This document shows positions 32,685 through 41,900 of a DNA stretch of 44,521 nucleotides, piece by piece. Each line of letters starts with the position of its first letter. Positions within the stretch are counted from its first letter, which is position 1. The notes beneath the pieces are model-generated. The model was not told the origin of the DNA. It did no database searches and saw nothing but the letters and a program-made list of their open reading frames with translations. This DNA is from Phycisphaerae bacterium (GTDB lineage: Bacteria; Planctomycetota; Phycisphaerae; Sedimentisphaerales; Anaerobacaceae). The stretch is taken from assembly GCA_016782865.1 (NCBI GenBank), contig JADHXR010000052.1:1-44521 (forward strand). The letters run 5' to 3'. A program made the translations under genes and the position numbers.

Positions 32685-32720
32685 GAGACGGTCTTGAGTT
32701 CGGCGAAACCGCCGGGCAGT
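32680..32720 (-). pseudogene. 41-bp remnant of a second sulfatase 3' end
   Basis: The minus strand encodes LPGGFAELKTVS and a stop, matching the last residues (LPGGFAEFKTVS) of the sulfatase ending at 32891. The two DNA segments (32680-32720 and 32890-32930) agree at 37 of 41 positions and lie 210 nt apart. The remnant supplies the stop codon of the beta-helix gene on the plus strand. Confidence 0.75.
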
Positions 32721-32890
32721 CGTGGCGACTGATGATCTTGTAAAGAATTATGACAAGGTCATCGATGGTATTTTGAGAAGGAATCGGAAATAGGCAGGGA
32801 ACCGGGGACAGCCGTCTGATTCATCTTGACATCATGCTCACATAGCCAATCTCAAACGTGGCCCATGCTACCCAGCGACGGACCGCGTTT

Positions 32891-34519
32891 CTAAGAGACG
32901 GTCTTGAATTCCGCAAAACCGCCCGGCAGTTGGTCGAGATAGCTCTTCAACTCGCGTTTCATCTCTTCGAGGATTTTGGAGTGTCCGAGGTGATTGACCA
33001 GGTTCTTCTGTTCTCCCGGGTCCGACGAAAGATCGTACAACTGATCGGCGTCGTAATAGCCTGCGTATTTGCCGGTCGATGCAGCCTCGGCGTCTCCGCC
33101 TCCGGGGATCAAACTGATGTGACTAAACGGCGCCAAGGGATCGGCGCAGCGCACTTTCCTGCCGCGCTCTTTCTGCTTGGCGTTGAATCTCTCCAGAATC
33201 GCTTTTCGCTCGGCAAGCGACATGTTCCGCGCATGCTCAGGATATCGAAGCGCGATATATTTCCAGCGACCTTTCAAAACGCCGCGGGTGTAGCCCATCT
33301 CGAAATACAGTGAATCATGAATTTTGTCCACCTTTGCTTCCAACACAGGACGGAAACTCCTGCCGTCGAAGTCACTGCCCGAGACACTGCGCCCGGCATA
33401 ATCCAGAATGGTCGGTGCAAAATCGATATTCGAGACAAGCGCATTGTTGACGGGGCCGCAAGGGAAGCCGCCTTTTTTCCAGACGATGCTCGGATTCGAG
33501 ACGCCGCCCTGATAGATGGTGCCTTTGGCGTCTTGCCTGTGGTCGTTGAAGAAGAATATGATCGTATTGTCATCCAGCCCATACTTCTCAAGCCTCTTAA
33601 TAAGCGCCCCGACGGCGTCATCGAGCCAGAGTATGTTTTCCTTTCCCGGCTGATCGATACCGGCCCTCTTGAGCCGTCTCGGAAGATCCTCACGGCGGCC
33701 AAGGACGTCGATGGGCTCGTCGAGGATGCCGTCGGCGGTGATTCGCGGATCGGCGCCCCAGGAACGATCCTTTGTCGTCGGCCCGTGCGGAATTGTTGAG
33801 GCAAAGTACAGAAAGAGAGGTTCATCCCTGCTGCCGTCGATGAAATCCAGAGCCCCCTTGACGATCCAGTCGAGATTGTGAACGGCCAGAGCGAGGGGGC
33901 CATTTCCGTCGGGATTGTTGTGGTAGATGGAGGCTGCGTAATCAAAGCCGCACCCGTACATGGCTTGCTTGATCGCCCGCGAGTTCTCAGCGAGCCTGGC
34001 TTTGGCCTGGGGCGTAGTCGGATCGGCCTGGTACGGGAGTTTCTTGTACGGCGGCGCCGAAACAACGTGGTTCTTGCCGACGATGCCTGTCTTGTATCCC
34101 TGCTGCTTCAGCAGCCGGGGCAATGTCACGTCATCGGCGAGAATGTGCGTGTTCCATCCAATCACGGTTTGGCCGTTGCGCTGAGTCGATCTGAGGAAAT
34201 TCGCACTCGTACTCCTGCTCGCGTAACGCCCAGTCAGGCAATTGAACCGACTCGGCGTGCAGACGGGCGAAACGACGTGCTGACCCATCAACAACGTCCC
34301 CTCGGCAGCAAGTCGGTCGATGTTGGGGCTCAGGTTCCTGCCCTTGCCCTCACCCAGACAATTGAACATGTGCTTCTTCATATCGTCGGCGATAATAAAG
34401 ACAATGTTCGGTTTGCGCCGCGATCTGGCGACAGCAGGTGGAAGGGACATCGTTGACAAAGCAATTCCACCTCCAGCGGCGGCCTTTAGAAAACTGCGTC
34501 GGGTTGGTCGTCTATTCAT
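32891..34519 (-). CDS. Sulfatase (arylsulfatase A-like)
   Basis: 542 residues. Tat signal at the start (TRRSFLKAAAGGGIALST), metal block IADDMKKH (Asp45, Asp46) and formylglycine motif C87-T-P-S-R91. A second metal block, FFFNDHRQD, carries the usual Asn-Asp-His. This subgroup differs from the two sulfatases at the left end (CTPSR rather than CAPSR, different spacing), so it probably removes a different sulfate from the glycan. The gene is convergent with the beta-helix gene; about 200 nt between them contain a copy of its own 3' end. No anaerobic or aerobic formylglycine-generating enzyme is encoded in the window, so maturation depends on a gene elsewhere. Confidence 0.95.
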   Translation of the reverse strand: MNRRPTRRSFLKAAAGGGIALSTMSLPPAVARSRRKPNIVFIIADDMKKHMFNCLGEGKGRNLSPNIDRLAAEGTLLMGQHVVSPVCTPSRFNCLTGRYASRSTSANFLRSTQRNGQTVIGWNTHILADDVTLPRLLKQQGYKTGIVGKNHVVSAPPYKKLPYQADPTTPQAKARLAENSRAIKQAMYGCGFDYAASIYHNNPDGNGPLALAVHNLDWIVKGALDFIDGSRDEPLFLYFASTIPHGPTTKDRSWGADPRITADGILDEPIDVLGRREDLPRRLKRAGIDQPGKENILWLDDAVGALIKRLEKYGLDDNTIIFFFNDHRQDAKGTIYQGGVSNPSIVWKKGGFPCGPVNNALVSNIDFAPTILDYAGRSVSGSDFDGRSFRPVLEAKVDKIHDSLYFEMGYTRGVLKGRWKYIALRYPEHARNMSLAERKAILERFNAKQKERGRKVRCADPLAPFSHISLIPGGGDAEAASTGKYAGYYDADQLYDLSSDPGEQKNLVNHLGHSKILEEMKRELKSYLDQLPGGFAEFKTVS

Positions 34520-34687
34520 GTTCTCTTTGCTCCAAACTCACCTGGCAATCAGCCTTTGCTAATCCGCTCGAACTTTCGAACGACTTCGCGATATTCAGGC
34601 AAGTTGATTGCATTTGTGCCATCCAAAGAAACGCAATGGTAGCGGCAAATCTTGAAAGGATCAATCTATTCTGATAACATCCTCGTT

Positions 34688-35668
34688 ATGGTGCATGATC
34701 TGCGTGATGTGAATTGGAACGTGTGGTTTGTCATGCTTACCACGCTGAGTCTGGCATGCGCACGTACATCGCATGCACATGACGGTGTGGTAGCCAGGTG
34801 GGGAAATGCGGTCTACGTTGATCTGGCAGTGGGTAAACAGCTTCATCCGCTGGCGGCAATAGAGGCCGGCACAGTCGTCATGGCCGCCGGTCCGGATGTG
34901 ACCGGCTCCAAGAACGAGGGCTGCATTATCATCAGGAGCGAGTCACAGCAAGACATTTATTACATCTACAAACACGTGTACGATAGATTCATGAGTGTCA
35001 AGAATGGCCAGCATGTCGTCAAGGGACAGACCGTTGGATATATCTGGGGTGACGGGAAATGGGGACACCTGCACTTTGCCGTAGTCCGTCGAGAAGAACG
35101 CCCGGGATACCGCGATCGTTATGACAATCTCCTAAACTGTTTCCCGCATTTGTATGAACTGTGGCATGGTGACCTGCGTCGGCGCCGGAGACGCCGGACT
35201 GAGGGTGAGTTTAATTTTGACAAGCCCTATTGGATTGACGGCTACCGAAGCGCCGCCTATGTCCACGACGCCATCGTCGGCTACGGATGGCGCTTGGGGC
35301 GCTGGTGCGCAGCAGGTAGGATCGAAGGTGACAACGAGCCTAACGGGAGACTAAGAAAGGTGTTGCATCAGGGGATACCGGCGGAAGCAGTCAATCCTCG
35401 CGACCACTACGATTTCGAGGTGGATGTCGAGCCCGGGCGCTACTCCATCCAGCTCAAGCTCGGCGATCGGGAGCACGCAACCTGGCAGCGCGTCAGCATC
35501 GAGGGAATAGACGTCGGCACGTATTCTCTGGCGCAAAACGAACTTCAATGGACGCCCGAGACAGTGGTTCCCGTAAAAGACGGGCGATTGACTATTCGCC
35601 TGCAAATCAAGGACGATAATTCTCTGTACGCCGCGGTAAAGAGAATTCAATATCAACGTGTCCGGTGA
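34688..35668 (+). CDS. Exported M23-like (LytM) domain protein with C-terminal beta-sandwich
   Basis: 326 residues from an ATG at 34688; a TTG at 34652 and an ATG at 34733 are alternatives, none with a good ribosome site. A signal-like segment (WFVMLTTLSLACA) is followed by an M23/LytM-like domain: 'HPLAAIEAGTVV', 'YKH96', 'NGQHVVKGQTVGYIWGDG' and the closing H127-L-H129-F. The first metal-ligand motif (HxxxD) is not seen, so peptidase activity is uncertain and a non-catalytic peptidoglycan binder is possible. An Arg run (LRRRRRRR) separates it from a C-terminal domain (about 220-325) resembling a malectin or carbohydrate-binding sandwich. It precedes paralog 3 by 175 nt, with a promoter between them. 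Confidence 0.72.
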   Translation: MVHDLRDVNWNVWFVMLTTLSLACARTSHAHDGVVARWGNAVYVDLAVGKQLHPLAAIEAGTVVMAAGPDVTGSKNEGCIIIRSESQQDIYYIYKHVYDRFMSVKNGQHVVKGQTVGYIWGDGKWGHLHFAVVRREERPGYRDRYDNLLNCFPHLYELWHGDLRRRRRRRTEGEFNFDKPYWIDGYRSAAYVHDAIVGYGWRLGRWCAAGRIEGDNEPNGRLRKVLHQGIPAEAVNPRDHYDFEVDVEPGRYSIQLKLGDREHATWQRVSIEGIDVGTYSLAQNELQWTPETVVPVKDGRLTIRLQIKDDNSLYAAVKRIQYQRVR

Positions 35669-35686
35669 CGATCTGCCCTGCATATC

Positions 35687-35715
35687 TTGATTCTGAGGCT
35701 TCTATGACGTATAAT
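35687..35715 (+). promoter_or_regulatory. Strong candidate promoter of the tandem propeller operon
   Basis: TTGATT (35687-35692), 17-nt spacer, perfect TATAAT (35710-35715). It lies about 130 nt upstream of the ATG of paralog 3 and just after the M23-like gene. It would drive paralogs 3 and 4 together. Confidence 0.55.
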
Positions 35716-35843
35716 AGTCTTCGGTCTGCTAATTGGGCGATGGTTATCTCACTTTTGGGCCGGGGCGCACGAATGAACGTACTCAATGGTTTTTACGTTT
35801 TGACTGAGGACGGAATCACAAGGGTCTATTGTGGAAGGCAACA

Positions 35844-38800
35844 ATGAAGCAAATGGCAATTGCATTGACTGTGATGCTGGTCTCGGCGTCCCTGGGCATT
35901 GCCGAATCCGGCAGAGACGTTGTCAACTCTTCGGGAATAGGGGGAGGGTTGATCGTTCACGTCGGCTGCGGTAACGGCAGACTCACGAGGGATCTGCTGG
36001 TTGACGACGGCTATCTTGTCCACGGCCTGGATGCCGATGCAGAGAGCGTCTTGGCAGCTCGTGAGTACATCAGGTCGGAGGGAGTTTACGGGAGGGTCTC
36101 TGTTCAGAGGCTGACCGGTGACACTTTGCCCTATGCCGACAACCTTATCAACCTGGTCGTCTCCGATGGTCTATCCGGGATCGGCACCGATGAGATCATG
36201 CGGGTATTATGCCCCGGAGGCGCTGCGTACCTTAAAGAAGGAGGAAAGTGGACCAGGACAAGAAAGCCCCGACCGGCGGAAATCGACGAATGGACACACT
36301 GGTTGCACGACGCCAGCGGCAATGCTGTCGCCCGCGATCGCGTCGCCGGACCTCCGCGCCATCTGCAATGGATGGCGAGACCCTTCTGGGCCCGCCTCCA
36401 TGACGCACCGTCGTCCACCAGTGCGATGGTCTCCTCAAACGGGCGCATCTTCTATATTTCAGACGAAGCTCCGGCGGGGACGTATGAGAATCTTGAGGAC
36501 AAATGGTTTCTCGTCGCGAGAGATGCCTTTAACGGCGTGCTTCTCTGGAAGCGGCCGTTGCCCGACTGGGGCTGGAAGCAATGGACCGCAAACTGGCATG
36601 CGCGCAACAATCAACCTTTCCAGTTGCCTAAGCGGCTGGTCGCAGTCGGTAACATCGTTTACGTGACACTTGCGTTTAACGCCCCGCTCACCGCGCTGGA
36701 TGCGGCGACGAGTGAAGTCCTCAAGACCTATGAGGGCACGGAGAACACTGACGAGATCCTCGTCCACGAGGGCTTGCTGATCCTTGGTCTTAACAACACA
36801 AAACACAACCCGAGAACAGGTGATCCTGCGCCGATCAAGAAGAGTGTCGCCGTGCTGAAGGCTGCCACCGGCGAGATGCTGTGGAAGAAGGGCGACTACA
36901 CGGGATTGAGCGCGAAGGCCGATTCAATAGCACCAGTCGGCCGGCTGGAGTTGGCGGTCGCAGACGGGCGGGTATTCTTCAGCGACCACGACTCGGTAGC
37001 GGCTCTGGACCTCGAAGACGGGAATGAACTCTGGCGGACCCCGCGCCCCGGCGGTCCCAGAGGGAAGGCCAATTTCAAGACCCGGATGGGTGAGCTTTGC
37101 ACCCTCGTTTACAACAAAGGCGTGATCCTGTTCGCACAGCCGGAAGGGACTTTGGGATTTCACTCGTGTCCAGGGACGTTGTACGCCTTCGGCGCCAATG
37201 ACGGCAGGCTCCTCTGGAAGAACCCGTATGGGGGCTGGGTGCACAACACCCAGCCGAACGTCTTTGTAATCGACGGTGTTGTCTGGATTCACGAGCATCA
37301 GGACATCAAAGACAAGAAACCGAGCGCCGAGATCCAGCAGGCCCTCGACTATGCGGTTCTGGGGCTCGACCTGATGACCGGCGCAAGAAAACATCGCTTC
37401 TCGACCAAGAGCATATTCGACGTCGGTCACCATCACCGATGTTACCGCAACAAGGCGACCGAAAGATTCCTGCTGACCTCGCGCCGAGGCGTAGAGTTCA
37501 CCGATGTGGCCTCGGGCGAAATCGATCTCAATCACTGGACTCGCGGAGACTGCCACATGGGGGTGATGCCGTGCAACGGGATGCTGTACACGTCACCTCA
37601 TCCCTGCTCATGCTACATCGATACAAAACTGAACGGCTATTTCTGCCTTGCGCCCGAGCAGGCCGCCAAACACAACACTAACCAACAACCTTTTCTAAAA
37701 GGCCCCGCCTACGCAAAACTAAGAACTCAGAACTCAAAACTCAAAACTAATAATGACTGGCCCACCTTCAGGGCCAATGCCGGGCGCAGCGGATCGAGCA
37801 AAATGCCCGTCTCGGCCGATCTCAAAGAAAGATGGAAGACAGCTTTCGGAAGAAACATCGGCCCGGTCGCAGTTGCCGAGAATAGAGTCTTTGTTCCCGT
37901 TATAGATGAGCATCGCGTCGTCGCCCTCGATTGCTCGACAGGCAAGACGCTCTGGGATTTTACGGCAGGCGGCAGAGTGGACACCCCCCCTACCATTCAT
38001 AAGGGGATGGCGCTCTTCGGCTCTGCGGATGGATGGGCTTATTGCCTGCGATCCTCGGACGCAGAACTCATCTGGGCGCGCCGTCTCGCCCCACGAGATC
38101 GCCTGATCGGGAGCATGGGGCAACTGGAATCCGCCTGGCCCGTTCACGGCAGCATCCTGGTGGACGATGCCTCTTCGCCAGCCGTCGCCTATCTTGCCGC
38201 GGGAAGATCATCGTACATAGATGGCGGCATTCACTTTTATGCGATCAGGCCCGAGACCGGAGAATTGCTCGAGCACCGCATCGAGTACAGCGGCGATCCT
38301 GAGACGGACAAGATGCCCGACGGAGATGCGTCCAACGTGCCCGGCATGCTTGCGGATATCCTCGTTGGCAACGGAGCGACCGTCTGGATGCGACGGCACC
38401 AGGTCTTCGGGGAAAGCAAAGAAAAACAGCAGCATGTGTTTGCCACGGGAGGGTTTCGCGACGACACATGGTTCAACCGCACGACCTGGTCTGTGGGAAA
38501 TGCCAATCATGCGCAGCTTCTGGTTTTTGACCGTACCACAGCATACGCAATCGAGGCATTTCAAAGCACGTCACGCGCGAGGCCTTTTACCGCGGGAGCG
38601 AAGGGTTATCATCTTTTCGCAACGGCTCTGAAGGGATCGAAACCGGACAGGTCCGCCGCCCGAAAGAAAAAAGGCCCGCCGCGCAGGACTTTCTTGTGGT
38701 CAACGTATGTACCTATCCGCGGAAATGCGATGGCGCTGGCCGGAGATGTTCTTTTCGTAGCCGGAATTCCCGATACGGTTGATCCACGGGACCCTCTCGC

Positions 38801-38975
38801 GGCTTTCGAAGGGCGCAAAGGCGGCGTGCTGTGTGCAATGTCGGCCAGCGACGGCACGAAGCTTGCTCAGTACGAACTCGAGTCCCCGCCGGTCCTGGAC
38901 GGCTTAGCCGCGGCAAACGGGCGGCTGTACGTTTCTTGTGTGGATGGAAGTATAACCTGTTTTAGTGAAAGGTAA
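35844..38975 (+). CDS. Exported methyltransferase-fold / PQQ-like propeller protein, paralog 3
   Basis: 1,043 residues from ATG 35844 (GGAAGG 5 nt upstream), with signal peptide MAIALTVMLVSASLGIAES. SAM motif I is VHVGCGNG (38-45), then 'GLDADAESV' and 'LPYADNLINLVVSDG'. First propeller half: RDAFNGVLLWKRPL, DAATSEVLKTYEG, KAATGEMLWKKG. Cysteine signature: HHRCYRNKAT, RGDCHMG, HPCSCY. The linker is made of an AT-rich simple repeat (RTQNSKLKTN) instead of the palindromic repeat of paralogs 1 and 2. Second half: NDWPTFRANAGRSG, ADGWAYCLR, ESAWPVHGS. Paralog 4 starts 3 nt after the stop, so the two are one operon. Confidence 0.85.
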   Translation: MKQMAIALTVMLVSASLGIAESGRDVVNSSGIGGGLIVHVGCGNGRLTRDLLVDDGYLVHGLDADAESVLAAREYIRSEGVYGRVSVQRLTGDTLPYADNLINLVVSDGLSGIGTDEIMRVLCPGGAAYLKEGGKWTRTRKPRPAEIDEWTHWLHDASGNAVARDRVAGPPRHLQWMARPFWARLHDAPSSTSAMVSSNGRIFYISDEAPAGTYENLEDKWFLVARDAFNGVLLWKRPLPDWGWKQWTANWHARNNQPFQLPKRLVAVGNIVYVTLAFNAPLTALDAATSEVLKTYEGTENTDEILVHEGLLILGLNNTKHNPRTGDPAPIKKSVAVLKAATGEMLWKKGDYTGLSAKADSIAPVGRLELAVADGRVFFSDHDSVAALDLEDGNELWRTPRPGGPRGKANFKTRMGELCTLVYNKGVILFAQPEGTLGFHSCPGTLYAFGANDGRLLWKNPYGGWVHNTQPNVFVIDGVVWIHEHQDIKDKKPSAEIQQALDYAVLGLDLMTGARKHRFSTKSIFDVGHHHRCYRNKATERFLLTSRRGVEFTDVASGEIDLNHWTRGDCHMGVMPCNGMLYTSPHPCSCYIDTKLNGYFCLAPEQAAKHNTNQQPFLKGPAYAKLRTQNSKLKTNNDWPTFRANAGRSGSSKMPVSADLKERWKTAFGRNIGPVAVAENRVFVPVIDEHRVVALDCSTGKTLWDFTAGGRVDTPPTIHKGMALFGSADGWAYCLRSSDAELIWARRLAPRDRLIGSMGQLESAWPVHGSILVDDASSPAVAYLAAGRSSYIDGGIHFYAIRPETGELLEHRIEYSGDPETDKMPDGDASNVPGMLADILVGNGATVWMRRHQVFGESKEKQQHVFATGGFRDDTWFNRTTWSVGNANHAQLLVFDRTTAYAIEAFQSTSRARPFTAGAKGYHLFATALKGSKPDRSAARKKKGPPRRTFLWSTYVPIRGNAMALAGDVLFVAGIPDTVDPRDPLAAFEGRKGGVLCAMSASDGTKLAQYELESPPVLDGLAAANGRLYVSCVDGSITCFSER
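37717..37751 (+). repeat. AT-rich simple repeat forming the linker of paralog 3
   Basis: Repeated AACTC/AACT units (aagaactcagaactcaaaac, then tcaaaactaat) are read in frame as KLRTQNSKLKTNN. The segment begins right after the conserved KGPAY motif, the same place where paralogs 1 and 2 hold the 53-bp palindrome. Confidence 0.7.
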
Positions 38976-38978
38976 GAA

Positions 38979-41900
38979 ATGAAACGGTTCACGCTCATAT
39001 CGGTTCTTACGATGATGGCCGTCAGTACAGTTGCTGCTGGATCCGGCGCAGAGATAATTGACGCATCCGGAGTCAAGGGGGGATTGGTTGTTCACCTCGG
39101 CTGCGGGGATGGCCGCCTGACGGCCGAGCTGCGCATCGACGAGAGCTATCTCGTGCATGGACTCGACAGCAATGCGAAAAACGTTCGCAAAGCGCGGGAG
39201 CATATTTCGCAGCTTGGTTTATACGGAGTGATCACCGTAGATTGCTGGACCGGAGCCGAGTTGCCCTATATCGACAACCTGGTCAATCTTCTCGTTGTCA
39301 GCGACGGTGTGGACGTTCCTCGTGGGGAGGTTATGCGCGTACTTGCGCCGGCAGGGGTAGTGGCAGTGAAAAAAGACGGCCGCTGGACAACGGCCACCAA
39401 GTCCCGGCCCCAGGCAACCGACGAGTGGACACACTACCTGCACGGCCCGGACAACAACGCCGTCTCTCGCGACACAGCGGTATCCTACCCATATCACATG
39501 CAGTGGGTCGGCCTGCCGAAGTGGACCCGGAACCACAATTACCTCAACTCCTACAGCGCCGTAGTCAGTTCTGCCGGGCGGATCTTCTCCATCGTCGACG
39601 AGGCCCCCACGCACTCTGTCTATTATCCTCCCAAGTGGAGTCTCGTTGCCAGAGATGCGTATAACGGCATTGTAATCTGGAAGAAACCGATCGGCCCGTG
39701 GGAAGGACATCTTCGCAGATTCAGGAGCGGTCCGACGGAATTACCGCGCAGGCTTGTTGCCTGGGGCGAACGAGTATATGTCACGCTCGGATACGGCAAA
39801 CCCGTGAGCGCGCTGGACGCAGCGTCAGGCGAGGTGGTCCGCGTATATGAGGCGACGGACGGAGCACATGAAATCATCTACTCGGACGGGACGCTCTACC
39901 TTGTCTCGGGCGTGATCGACTCGGCAGCGTACGAGGAGGCGCGCCGGACCCAATCGTTCAGTCCGCCGATCCGGAACAAACGTATCCTCGCCGTCGATGC
40001 CGAGACGGCAAGAGTAATGTGGACCAAACAAGACGCCGACACTTGTCACATGCTTCCCACGACCCTGTGTGTTGACAAAACAAGGCTTTTCTTCAATTCC
40101 CCCAACCACCTGGTCTGCCTGGATCGAAAGTCCGGAGATGTCATCTGGAAGAAACCGCGCGCGGCCGAACATGACAGACTGGCCTGGTCGGCGCCGACGC
40201 TTGTTGTCTATGAAGATGTTGTCCTTTCGGCGGAAGGAAAACACACACCCGGCAGTGTCAACGCCGGCAGTGCTAGGAGACGAGGAGGCTCCGGCGGCGA
40301 GGAGACTGATCCAGCCAAAGCCGAATCTTCGGCGATCAGGTGGACGGTCACCGCTCAACCGAACTCGACAAAGGGAGGTCAGGTTGTTGCCTTCAGGGCC
40401 AGTGACGGCAAGGAGCTTTGGCGCTGCGACGCAGCCTTTGGATATACCTCACCACCCAATCTGTTCGTTGCCGACGGCCTGGTCTGGGTGAGCAATGAGC
40501 CCGGCATGAATGAGACAGACGTCACAGAGGGAAGAGACCCCTTGACGGGCAAGATCGAGCGCAGCATCAACACCGTCGAGGCCTTCGACGCCGCCCACCA
40601 CCACCGATGTTATCGCGACAAGGCAACGAACCGATATATCCTCTTCGGCCGCACGGGCGTCGAGTTCGTCGACCTTGCCACCGGGGACATCCAGCGTCAT
40701 TACTGGATCCGAGGGACATGCCAGTACGGTCTTCTGCCTGCGAACGGTTTAATGTACCTGCCAGGCCATTCCTGCGGATGCTACATACAGTCCAAGCTCA
40801 ACGGCTTCTGGGCCCTGGCGCCGAAAAGAACGTCTGGCGCGATTGCAGTTGACGAAAACAACAGACTCGAAAAGGGCCCCGCTCTTGCAGATTTCCATAG
40901 TGCCGAGCACACAGACTCAGATTGGCCCATGCTTCGCCACGACCCGGCGCGAAGCGGCTGCACGAAGACAGCGGTTTCAGAGAGTCCGAAGCTGCGCTGG
41001 AAGAGGAAGCTCGGCGGCCGATTGACCAGCCCGGTTATATCGGGAAATCGCCTTGTCGTTGCCCTCTCGGATATTCACTCGGTGGTAGCGATGGACACCA
41101 AAGATGGCAGCGTTCTCTGGCAATATACCACCGGAGGCAGAATTGACTCTCCACCCGCACTCTACGATGGGCTCGTAATCGTCGGTTCGCATGACGGATA
41201 TGTCTACTGCCTCCGGCTTTCGGACGGACAGTTGGTGTGGCGCTTTCGCGCTGCGCCTGCGGACAGGCGATCTGTCGCATTCGGTCAGATCGAATCGGTG
41301 TGGCCCGTAGTCGGCAGCGTCCTTGTATATCACGACTCGGTGTACTGTACGGCCGGAAGGACTTCATATCTCGATGGCGGAATCACACTCTTTCGGCTCG
41401 AGACGAGAACGGGCAGAGAACTCGCGAGAAACCAGTTCTACAGCAGAGACCCCGAAACGGGCAAGCAGCCGGACAGCTTGCTTGAGGACGTCGAACTGCC
41501 AGGGGCGCTGCCTGACATCCTGACCGTTGAGAAAGACAACATATTCCTGCGGGACAAGAAGCTCGACGCAGATTGCACGGAAGACCAGGGCTCTTATCTG
41601 CCGCACTTGTACAGTTCGGCCGGCCTGCTCGACGACAACTGGTGGCACCGGACATACTGGATATGGGGCGAGCGGGCATTCGGCAGAGCAAGCGGCTGGG
41701 CTATTGCCGGCCAGTACCGGCCAAGCGGAAGAATCCTTGTCCACGATGGCGACGTTGTGTACGGATACAAGTTCAGCGAGGGACAGGGTGTAGAGAAAAT
41801 TCGTCCTGGGAGCGGGCAGCATTCGCTCTTCTGCGCCGACAAGAAAGTAGTGAAAGTGGATAAGCAGCTCAAGAACAACAATGCGGCGGTAACGACACAC

